DNA from: Lepiota brunneoincarnata
Lineage: Eukaryota; Basidiomycota; Agaricomycetes; Agaricales; Agaricaceae
Direction: 5' to 3'
Assembly (NCBI GenBank): GCA_023014365.1
Contig: JAEBUN010000019.1
Location: 918,071-982,070, forward strand
DNA: 64,000 nucleotides
The notes below the pieces were generated by a model. The model had not been told where the DNA came from. It searched no databases and worked only from the letters and a program-made list of their open reading frames with translations. Positions 10,977 to 19,222 of the stretch are shown piece after piece (the stretch's first letter is position 1; each line of letters opens with the position of its first letter). Both the position numbers and the translations under genes were made by a program.

Positions 10977-11361
10977 TGTTATCAGAAGTCTTATCAGAAG
11001 GACAGTTATTTTTAGTTTACATTCCCATGTCACTATGAAAACATCAGTAGTGTACATCAGAAGGACTATTCTTAGTTTATGCCTCATGTCCCTTATCTCT
11101 GACTCATAGTTACTCTGGTCCGGACCATTATGGTAGGGGTACAGCCACACTTGGAAGTATATAAGGATATAGTACATTACCTTGTATCCTTATCTTAGTG
11201 TTATACAGTTCTTGCCTCCTATATCTCTTTGCCCTTAAACTGGCTGGACTATAGTACTCTGTTGTCTCCAAGTCACGCCTAGTAGGACAAGACCAAGTCT
11301 GTATAGCCATCTTGCCTTGAATGCCATGCTACTCAAGAGTGAACCCCTAACCTGGGTAACA
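10977..11361 (+). repeat. Ty3 5' LTR, family B (385 bp)
   Basis: TGTTATCAG to GGGTAACA. The TATA box AGTATATAAGG lies at about 11156-11166; TATCTTAGTGTT follows at 11191-11202, where transcription should begin. The reverse complement of exactly that segment (AACACTAAGATA) occurs at 11363-11374, one base past the LTR end. This is the layout used by Tf1/sushi-group elements, in which the RNA 5' end primes its own reverse transcription, and not a tRNA-type site. Confidence 0.85.
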
Positions 11362-11778
11362 AAACACTAAGATACTCTGCTGCTTATCTCTTGCTCACCC
11401 TCTACTCTACTCTGTCAACGTACTGAATGCATCAAGATACTCTGGTCATTCAAAACAATGTATGAAAGAAAACTGCCCCTCTGTGTAGCCATTACTACAT
11501 CCCTCAATCTCTCCCCACCAGAAGACCTGGCTTACCTACTCATTTTCATCTTTACCTCCACCACCACTCTCATCACATATCAAATAATCACCCTAGAACT
11601 TGAATGCATCATGTGCCCTTGCCACTGCTGTGTTGTCAGATTGTGGAGCTTGTACTCAGGAATCTCCATCATTGCAACCCAATTTTTCATTCTTCTAGCG
11701 GTAATCAACCGCTAGAAAACCATCACCACACCTCCCAAGAAGTTCTTGGCCTGAGAAACTCCATCACCTCCTCCTAAA

Positions 11779-13243
11779 TTGAGAAGTAGAATCTCCAGAT
11801 CAGGAACCCAAAATCCAGATCTCAGAAGAAATCCTATACCCACTCAAACACCATTGCCATTTTATTCCCCATCTCCATTTGACTCACCCACTCCATGTGC
11901 ATTTATATCCACATGCACTCAAACAAACTTTGCCAAAGAACTAGTGGAACAACAAAGATTACAACACAAAAAAGAATTAAAAGAATATTACAAACAAGAA
12001 GGAAAGGAATGCAAAGAAGCCAAAGAATATTGTGCTAAAGTAAACCCACTAAATGACTTTGAACTTCAAAAACTCAAATACACCCTCAAACAACCAAGAC
12101 AACTCTCCCAATCAGAAGAAGACCTATGTATGCATCACAAATATGCAGTAAATCAAGGAAAACCCCCCCCAGTAGACAACAACTCAGACATCTACATCAC
12201 TGACAACAACCAATCAGAACCTGACCCTCAACCACCCACATTACCCACACCAGTACAACCCTTAGCCCTACCAGCACCACTGCTGCCACCACCCGGACAA
12301 CTACAAATAACGGCCACTGCACAAAACCCAAAGGAGCTAGGACTCCTCAAACCCATCGCCTTTGATGGAACCAGAAGACTATTCAAAGACTGGATCTTCC
12401 AATGTGAAGTTTATGTACTCACTAACATGACCACTTACAACAACAACCTTGCCAGAACCCTATTTGTCTTATCAACAATGCAATCAGGAGATGCCCAAGC
12501 CTGGGCCAGACAATACCTCCATGAGAGGAACACCCAAACCCAAGCAGGACAACCCATAACAATGGAGTCATGGGACAACTTCACTGCCTGGCTTAGAGCC
12601 AACTTCACCCTGGCAGATGAACATGCATATGCATATACCAGACTCCAAACCCTGCACCAAGCAGGCAAACCAATGACTGAATTCAACGCTCAGTTTAAAG
12701 AACTTGTCCATCAATCTGGACTTAACAAAGATTGCACCCTGATTGATCTCTATCGCAAAGCAATCGATCGCCATATTGCAATGAAGATCAATGAATTGGA
12801 GAACCCTCTGACAACCATCACCGCTTGGTATACCCAAGCCAACAAACTTGATGATAACTTCTACAGAATCAATGCCCTCTATGGCACCCCCAGGAACACA
12901 TTCCCTCAGAGGAACCAATATCAACCTAACTGCAGACCAAGCCATCCAGACAACAATGTGCCCTATGCACAATTTTACCAAAGGAGCAATGCTCCCAGAT
13001 TCATGCCATGCAACCCACATACCATGGAAATAGACCATGCTGCAATGGAAGAAGGATTTGAAGACCCTTATCCTGAAATTCCACAACCAGAATATGCTGA
13101 AGAAGACTCCGCACAAGAACCATTGGAGTTAGATGCTGTTGTCACCAGACAACAAATGAAATTATATCAGAACCAAGAATGCTTCTGATGTGGAGCTAAA
13201 GACCATTGGGTCAGTAAATGCCCACAACCACCACCAACCAGAT
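11779..13243 (+). pseudogene. Ty3 gag (retrotransposon gag), interrupted
   Basis: A 469-residue frame runs to a TGA at 13186-13188. It has a charged Lys/Glu-rich helix (residues 50-115), a Pro-rich linker, and the Retrotrans_gag capsid region starting about residue 190 with FKDWIFQCEVYV and AWARQYLHER, ending before NTFPQRNQ. The zinc knuckle CF*CGAKDHWVSKC continues past the stop, so the stop removes the nucleic-acid-binding end. The sister copy at 3995 has CAA at this codon. Gag then continues at 15206-15462 beyond the nested KH element, ending in TAA. It would form the virus-like particle shell. Confidence 0.85.
13239..13243. repeat. Target-site duplication CAGAT, left copy
   Basis: CAGAT stands directly before the 5' LTR at 13244 and again directly after the 3' LTR at 15201-15205. 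Removing one copy and the element between them restores the gag reading seen in the sister fragment near 4275. This fixes both ends of the nested element. Confidence 0.95.
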
Positions 13244-13582
13244 TGTAAGGGGACTGGCGTCGTGTGCTTTGCATTGCGCCCCCCCTTACGCAAGGTACTT
13301 CTAGGGACCTGTGGTTGGACATCCGGGCTCGGCCTTCTTAGCCGATGCCTGATGCCCGAGCCCGGTCTCGGCCTTTGGCCACCCCCATCCCCAAGCCCGA
13401 TCTGCGGGCGACTTCTATTATTAGTTGCTTGTTTATTGTTTGCGTACGTTATTACTGGTAGCTATCGTAGTGTCTGGTTACCCGGTCTGTGCGCAGACCA
13501 CTATGTATATATATAGCGTGGGTGGCGATTGTAATCGCCACCTGAATATCAACTTGGTTCCGGTGCCTTACTTCCCCTAACA
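13244..13582 (+). repeat. 5' LTR of the KH element
   Basis: TGTAAGGGGACTGG to CCCCTAACA, 339 bases. The start is GC-rich with repeated GGC/CCG stretches. A TATATATATA box at 13506-13515 is followed by ACCTGAATAT at 13540-13549, the expected RNA start. An inverted repeat GGCGATTGTAATCGCC lies between them (13524-13539). Sites where it differs from the 3' LTR are all CpG-related. Confidence 0.92.
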
Positions 13583-13661
13583 GAATATTCAGGTCTCTAC
13601 GCGGACTTGCCACCCTAGCTCTCTGCACCCCATCTACCCTGTCCCCAGCCCTATCGCCAGT

Positions 13662-14813
13662 ATGCCTCACCGAAAGTCCTCAGGCAAGCAGAAAGCGACT
13701 GCGCCCACACTACCGACCACAGCCCCTGCCTCGGCAGGACCCTCGTGTTCAGGTGAGGACACTCAGGCCTTATTGGCCCGGATCGGCGAGCTTAACCGCT
13801 CGATCGGTTTGCTCTCGTCCCGCCTGCGCACCCTCGAGGAACGTCCCTCGATGGCTGCCGCCGGTCCTTCTCCAGCCGTCATTCAAACGGCCACTACCCG
13901 AAAGGGTCGCTCGCAGGTTTCTGCCGGCGCCCCACGCACTCCTAACCGCCCAGGCCCCACTCGCCCCTCGGTAAAAGGCACATCTACCGCCCTCCCGCTC
14001 TCGGCCTACTACCCGCAGGAAGACCAGGCCGATCACTATCAGACCACTCTCATCATCGCCGACGGCTTGAGTGGTCACGTGATTGGTCGCGGCGGCCGCG
14101 GCCTTAAACAGGTCGCAGACATTAGCGGCGCTCACCTCCGTGTCTATTCAGTGGCCACGGATGGTGCCGACGAGCGCCATGTCTCTATTAGGGGGACCGA
14201 GCAGCAACTCGGTGATGCCCTTGTGGTATTAGGTAAGCGGATTGCGCGCAAACGCGTCCATCTTCCCAAGACAAAGAAGGAGAAGACCACAGCGGTTTCC
14301 GGCCCCGCCTTGGCGGCCCCTGGACCGTCTGCTCCTGGAGCAGCCCAGGCTCCTGCTCCGGCCCGTACGGACCCCGTTGCCCCCGGCTCTGCCACCCCAG
14401 TCCCAGACTGGGCGCATCTGGGTGTGCGGTCCTCCTCGCAGGCCTCTTCAGTCGCACCCACTCCCCCTCACATCGCTACCCCGGCCGGCGTCCCGTCGAC
14501 AACTATGCGTACGGCTGCATCTACTCCTACCCCTACCCGTTCACCCGTGGTTTCTCGGCAACCGTCGCGCGGCTCCCCTATGCCCATCTCTACCCCCTCT
14601 GGCACGTCTACTCCCGGAGTCCCATCAGTCCGAATGGGAAGTGCCACCCCTACCCCGGCCTTGACCCCGATGGAGGTCAACAGTGTCCTCTCAACCTGGG
14701 GCCGGGAGGTTATGCCTACTGCCCCTGCCGACCGTCTTGATATGGCCCATTCCCTTGTGGTGGATGGGTCTGTCATTCGGCTAGCGGATGGCCGTTGGGC
14801 TCGCGCTTTTTAG
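13662..14813 (+). CDS. KH-domain protein of the LTR element (possible Gag substitute)
   Basis: An intact 383-residue frame, the only gene of the element. Residues 33-60 are a likely coiled coil with leucines at heptad spacing (LLARIGELNRSIGLLSSRL). A KH type-I RNA-binding domain spans about 125-195: TTLIIADGLSGHVIGRGGRG has the GxxG loop (G142-R-G-G145) flanked by the Ile/Val typical of the fold, followed by SGAHLRVYS and the final helix DALVVLGKRIA. A basic run (KRIARKRVHLPKTKK) follows, then a long Pro/Ser/Thr-rich linker, and an acidic/hydrophobic tail ending RLADGRWARAF. KH domains bind single-stranded RNA; the coiled coil could oligomerise. I infer a packaging or Gag-like role, not proven. 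Codon use is GC-rich, unlike the surrounding repeats. It has no CCHC knuckle. Confidence 0.85.
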   Translation: MPHRKSSGKQKATAPTLPTTAPASAGPSCSGEDTQALLARIGELNRSIGLLSSRLRTLEERPSMAAAGPSPAVIQTATTRKGRSQVSAGAPRTPNRPGPTRPSVKGTSTALPLSAYYPQEDQADHYQTTLIIADGLSGHVIGRGGRGLKQVADISGAHLRVYSVATDGADERHVSIRGTEQQLGDALVVLGKRIARKRVHLPKTKKEKTTAVSGPALAAPGPSAPGAAQAPAPARTDPVAPGSATPVPDWAHLGVRSSSQASSVAPTPPHIATPAGVPSTTMRTAASTPTPTRSPVVSRQPSRGSPMPISTPSGTSTPGVPSVRMGSATPTPALTPMEVNSVLSTWGREVMPTAPADRLDMAHSLVVDGSVIRLADGRWARAF

Positions 14814-14861
14814 GACAAAGGAACCAAGTCGCCAGGTCATCGACTCTTAAGAGGGGGCTGG

Positions 14862-15200
14862 TGTAAGGGGACTGGCGTCGTGTGCTTTGCATTGCGCCCC
14901 CCCTTACGCAAGGTACTTCTAGGGACCTGTGGTTGGACGTCCGGGCTCGGCCTTCTTAGCCGATGCCCGATGCCCAAGCCCGGTCTCGGCCTTCGGCCAC
15001 CCCCATCCCCGAGCCCGATCTGCGGGCGACTTCTATTATTAGTTGCTTGTTTATTGTTTGCGTACGTTATTACTGGTAGCTATCATAGTGTCTGGTTACC
15101 CGGTCTGTGCGCAGACCACTATGTATATATATAGCGTGGGTGGCGATTGTAATCGCCACCTGAATATCAACTTGGTTCCGGTGCCTTACTTCCCCTAACA
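14862..15200 (+). repeat. 3' LTR of the KH element
   Basis: 339 bases, same length and ends as the 5' LTR; preceded by the tract AAGAGGGGGCTGG and followed by the duplicated CAGAT. Six differences from the 5' LTR were counted, each a C/T or G/A change at a CpG. Four of the changed states are in the 5' LTR and two in this one, so decay has hit both. Confidence 0.92.
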
Positions 15201-15205
15201 CAGAT

Positions 15206-16365
15206 GCTTCCCAGGTATGTGCACCAGTCCCCCTCGCCCTGCGAGAAACCCCAACTGTCCTTTTCCTGGACAACAAAACACTTGTCCCAGATTTCTGAAT
15301 CAGAACAACCAATCATCACCCCAACACAAATACTCCCTTGCTGTTGCAGAAGTTGCATCTCAAATGTGCCAGATGGTCGATGAACTCAATCCCAAATTAC
15401 AACAAGAACTCCACTCTGCACTAGCCGAGGATCCAGAGATGCATCCATCCCAGGATTTTTAAAAAGGAACACTGTTGATCAATGTGCCCCTGCATGTTCT
15501 GGAACTCAGAAGAACTTTTCTTACTCTCACTCCCAGAAGGACATTTTCTTGATAAACTCTGTACAATTACAACTATCCCTGAATAAACAATCCCTTTTCC
15601 TACCCATTGAGATTTGGAGTGAACGGACATCAAAACCTGTGGCCATCACCACCCTGATAGACTCAGGAGCTCAAGGGAACTTCATCTCCCACAAAATCAT
15701 TGAATGACATGGTTATCAAACCAAATGGCTGGACCAACCAATTCCTCTCAGCAACATTGACAGAACTGACAATCAACATGGCAAGATCCATGAATACATC
15801 AAAATCAGAACCATCATTGATGGAAAAGATTGCACACTGGAAGCGTACATCACAAACACTGGTGAGAAAGATCTCATCATTGGATTTCCCTGGTTGGAAC
15901 AATACAATCCTGACATCAATTGGAAAACCAAGACATTCTCTTGGAAACCTCAAATCAATCACCAAGACTTTTCCAAACTCCTCAGAACTCTACAACAACC
16001 TGTCAAACTCAACTCCATTGCCATGGACATAATGGCTGGAAAAACCTCTCAACCTGAGGACAACCCAGAAGAATACATCAACCTTTCAAACATTGACCTT
16101 GACACCTTCTCTTTAGAAAGAGAAATGAACCCAATGCTTCTAACCCCACTAGAAGTAAACGCCAAAGCCACACATGCCACAACACTCCACAATGAGCGAC
16201 ACAACCCGACAAAATTGGCAAACCAAAAAGGAAAACAACCGGAATCAAACAAAGAACCATCCGAAATCCCTTAAAGATTTGCCCAATGGGCTAAAATATT
16301 CAACAAGAAAGCCTCTGAACGATTCCCACCATCAAGAACATTTGATCATGAAATTGAACTAAAAC
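15206..16365 (+). pseudogene. Ty3 gag tail, protease and start of pol
   Basis: After the nested element, gag resumes (GCFPGMCTSP) and ends with TAA at 15460-15462. From 15639 the protease reads TLIDSGAQGNFISHKII, with the catalytic DSG, then a TGA at 15704-15706 where the fragment at 4695 has CAA, then NIDRTDNQHGKIHEYIKI and IGFPWLEQYNPDINWKTK. Downstream linker reaches WAKIFNKKASERFPPSRTFD at about 16290-16350, the usual entry into reverse transcriptase, which is lost at 16366 to an inverted LTR. Aspartic protease would cut Gag-Pol; this copy cannot. Confidence 0.82.
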
Positions 16366-16749
16366 TGTTACCTGGGTTAGGGGTTTGCTCTTGAGTAGCA
16401 CGGAGTTTGACACAGGATGTCTATACAGACTTGGTCCTGTCCTACTAAGCGTGACTTGGAGATGATGGAGCACTATAAGTCCAGCCAGTTATGGCAAAGA
16501 GGTATAGGAGGCAAGAACTTTATAACACTAAGATAAGGATACAAGGTGATGTACTGTATCCTTATATACTTCTAAGTGTGGCTATACTCCTACTATAATA
16601 GTCCAGACCAGAATAACTACAAGTCAGAGATAAGGAACATGAGGCATAAACTAAGAATAGTCCTTCTGATGTACACTACTGATTGTTTCATAGTGACATG
16701 GGAATGTAGACTAAAAATAACTGTCCTTCTGATTAGATTTCTGATAACA
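16366..16749 (-). repeat. Ty3 LTR, family B, inverted (384 bp)
   Basis: Reverse complement of the family B LTR: on the plus strand it starts TGTTACCTGGG and ends CTGATAACA. It cuts the pol start of the plus-strand element on its left and lies next to a different Ty3 family's protease on its right. Flanking five-base sequences (AAAAC and ACCTC) do not match and no primer site follows it, so this is a solo or recombined LTR at a rearranged junction. Confidence 0.85.
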
Positions 16750-17690
16750 ACCTCAACACTTTACCTTCAAGTGCAGGTAGTGGAAAATGCTTCCTATGAG
16801 GTTTTACTTGGCTGTCCCTTCCTTACACTGACTAAAGCAGTCACACACCACTACCCCAATAGTGGTTTGAGCATCACACTCACTGACCCAAACACTCATT
16901 CAGTCATTACTCTTCCTACCTGACCTCACATCTGCCCCTTGCCTACTGGCCTGGTTTTTTTTAGCATCAATGATTTGGCACTTTGTCAAGGAGATACAGC
17001 ATTATCAACAATTCCTGTCATATACTTTCCATCTCAATCACTCCCCCCTCATGTTATATGATCTCCCCTCTCGTGTTCACATCTGCACCTTTCAAACCTA
17101 TACACAAGATTAAAGATATATTCAAAATTTGTCTTACTGAAATAGAGCCTGATAATAATATCCTGCCAGATGTGTATAACCTTGCCTACAAAAAGGTTGC
17201 TAATTGAGTCAAGCCTGTCACTACAACTCTACCCAAGGACTTCCAAATAGTCCAATAAGTCCCCTCCAATCCCCTGGCCTTCCTGCCAATGCTGCCTACC
17301 CATCCACCCAATTTCTCACCTGGCAAACAATATACAAATGAGTGAAAGGATGCTATGCAGGTAAACAAGGATGACTTCTTATAGCCTGACAAGGAGAGGC
17401 TTGTTCACCATCTTATCAAGCTTCAAGAGCTTGCATTTGCATGGAATGACTCTGAAAAAGGGACATTTTCATCCAACTACTTTGATCCTATTGTAATTCT
17501 GACAATCGAGCATATCCTCTGGGCTCTCAAGAATATCCCCATTCCCCCCTTTCTGGTAGCTCAATTTGCAATTTTTTCATTCTCTTCAAAATTCTAGTCC
17601 TTTCGACTTCATTCAACAAAAGCAGCTTTCTCCAGGGTTCAGACAAGGTTATATTCTAACTTCTTCTCCCAAAAATTGGCCATCAATTTT
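16750..17690 (+). pseudogene. Decayed pol fragment of another Ty3 family
   Basis: Readable pieces in changing frames: a retropepsin-type end (VVENASYEVLLGCPFLTLTK, then ITLTDPNTHSVITLPT) to about 16920; YKKVAN*VKPVTTTLPKDFQIV at about 17185-17255; then HHLIKLQELAFAWDDSEKG-like and a stretch resembling IEHIPWALKNIPIPPG at 17400-17560. These are consecutive blocks of the region between protease and reverse transcriptase in a common basidiomycete Ty3 group. Many stops and frame changes show long decay. Confidence 0.65.
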
Positions 17691-18524
17691 TTGGGTTCAT
17701 TGTTTTCCTTCATCCTTTGTTTCAAGAGTGGCAGGCATACCCCTACCCTTTTATGGTCACCAACACTACCTACTTTCTCTTCACAGGGCTCTATAGGCCA
17801 GTCACTTTAAGTTATATCTCCAATACCACTGCTATATATACTTACCAAAAACTTAGATTTTCTTTCACACTCTGCACCTTTTGGCAATATATGGTCTCTA
17901 TTATGATTTGCAATTATGATGCCTTTCAAGCAGCAGAATCCAGTACTACCATAACTCACAAATAATTTGGGTATACTACCTACAGTGGGCATCAAAACCC
18001 TTCTAATGTTTTTTTACTTTCAGTTATTCCTTGAATAGCTCTAGAGATACTAAAGCTAGGGACTTCATATTTTAAATATATATACTCCTATATCTTATCT
18101 ACAGATTGGTATAGCTATGATTACATAGAATTCCCTTTTTGGAATGTAATGAATTAAACAATATTTTCAGTACATTGGAAGGGTTTGCACCTCTCATCTA
18201 TAATCACATGATTTTGTTTAATGCAATCAAATAGATGCAAATAAAAATTATGTGACTATGTCAGATTATGTATATATACAGGTGCTTACTTCCCATGCCT
18301 AACCCAACTCCCCAACCTACCTTACCCTGCCATGAGATCACTTTCTACTACTTAAATCAATTATATCCTTTCTCTCCTAGACAAAGGGGTTTCTGCTACC
18401 CAAATCTCTTCTACTATAGGCCTAAGCCTTGGTACCATATCCAGACTTTGCTCCAACATCAATTAACACTCTCCAAGTCTGTTGGTGGCTGTCCACCCAA
18501 GCTTTCCTCCTCTAACACCTGTTA

Positions 18525-19222
18525 TGTTATGATCCGTGCTCCTTCTGTATCCGAGGATAACTGGAGACGGCCTTCAATCACTCTACAAGGTGTCCGAGAC
18601 GGTTGGCCTTATAGAGCTTAGTGGATCGTGCTCAATGAGATAACGAGGGAAGACGCCAAGTTAAGGCAGAGAGGTAAACGACCGCTGTTAACAAGATTAA
18701 AGCTTAAGGCTTTAATCTCTACTTGTACAGGCCTTATATACCTATGAGGTGCTATATACTCATTATAGGTTACTTGGCTGTTCTACTGGTCGTGCGCAGT
18801 CCTGTCCATGATGCACATCCTGGCTGATGGCATCCTAGTGTTATTTATATTACAATGAGTCAGTACTCTTGCTACTGCTGTGCGATGTTCCATCGCTTTC
18901 CTCTGACTCATAATCTTCTTCTCCCGATTGTATCTCCATGGAGTCCTCTCCGTTCTCGCTCTCCATTCTCTCAGTGCTTCCATCCGTGTCGGAGGTTGGG
19001 TCGGTTGATCCATGGTTATCTTCCTCGTCCTTGGGGTATTCCAATATATCCTCCAAGGTTATCTCCATTCCTGCTTCTCTTGCCAGGTCCTGCATGGCGG
19101 TGTAATATTCCCCTTCCTCGTCTTCGTATTCTTGTGCCCGTAATTGGTCTGTAGTCTCCTGTACCCATCTTGTAAAGTCGAACAATAATTCTTGTTCCTC
19201 CCGGTCTGGACTGTTCATAACA
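18525..19222 (-). repeat. Solo LTR, family D, copy 1 (698 bp)
   Basis: Ends TGTTATGA...TCATAACA, flanked by TGTTA at 18520-18524 and 19223-19227. It is read on the minus strand, because a TATA box (GTATATAAGG) lies two thirds along in that direction (about 18740-18730), which fits U3-R-U5 order. The U3 carries a 122-codon acidic frame at 19218-18850. It inserted into the Tc1 transposase gene. Confidence 0.88.
18850..19218 (-). CDS. Acidic ORF end encoded in LTR U3 (copy 1)
   Basis: 122 codons from ATG four bases inside the LTR: MNSPDREEQELLFDFTRWVQ, then a very acidic Ser/Glu/Asp tail. The same frame is intact in the second LTR copy (22482-22114) with only four residue changes. In the fragment near 24.8 kb the frame continues upstream, out of the LTR, through a purine tract. 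So this is probably the C-terminal tail of an internal gene that reads into the 3' LTR, and the ATG here may be only an internal Met. In a solo LTR it has no evident function. Confidence 0.5.
   Translation of the reverse strand: MNSPDREEQELLFDFTRWVQETTDQLRAQEYEDEEGEYYTAMQDLAREAGMEITLEDILEYPKDEEDNHGSTDPTSDTDGSTERMESENGEDSMEIQSGEEDYESEESDGTSHSSSKSTDSL

Larger units (their letters stand above)
13244..15200 (+). mobile_element. Complete non-autonomous LTR retrotransposon with a KH-domain ORF
   Basis: The element is 1957 bases with two 339-base LTRs (13244-13582, 14862-15200), TG...CA ends and a five-base target duplication. Between the LTRs there is one ORF (13662-14813) and no protease, reverse transcriptase or integrase. 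A purine-rich tract AAGAGGGGGCTGG (about 14849-14861) abuts the 3' LTR. Just past the 5' LTR, ATATTCAGGT (13585-13594) is the exact complement of ACCTGAATAT (13540-13549) in the LTR, about 30 bases below the TATA run. The LTRs differ at six sites only, so it moved fairly recently. Its mobility must come from another element; the self-priming layout points to a Tf1/sushi-type Ty3 partner. A solo LTR (218-559) and a degraded LTR end (to 21585) show the family is multicopy. Confidence 0.93.
10977..16365 (+). mobile_element. Ty3/gypsy element: 5' LTR, gag, protease, start of pol
   Basis: The 5' LTR (10977-11361) is followed by a primer site, a 400-base leader, gag, and protease running into the start of reverse transcriptase at about 16300-16365, where an inverted LTR of the same family cuts it off. 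The insertion lies against the LINE 5' end. The KH element is nested in gag at 13244-15200. In-frame TGA codons at 13186 and 15704 disable both genes. The gag and protease match the fragment at 3919-5153 closely. Confidence 0.88.

Noticed and set aside
13583..13595. tRNA-type primer-binding site after the KH element's 5' LTR
   Set aside because: The sequence GAATATTCAGGTC does not start TGG as sites for CCA-ended tRNAs do; the complement within the LTR is a better explanation.
14144..14776. Long minus-strand frames inside the KH element
   Set aside because: They are shadows of the GC-rich KH ORF, low-complexity and without motifs.
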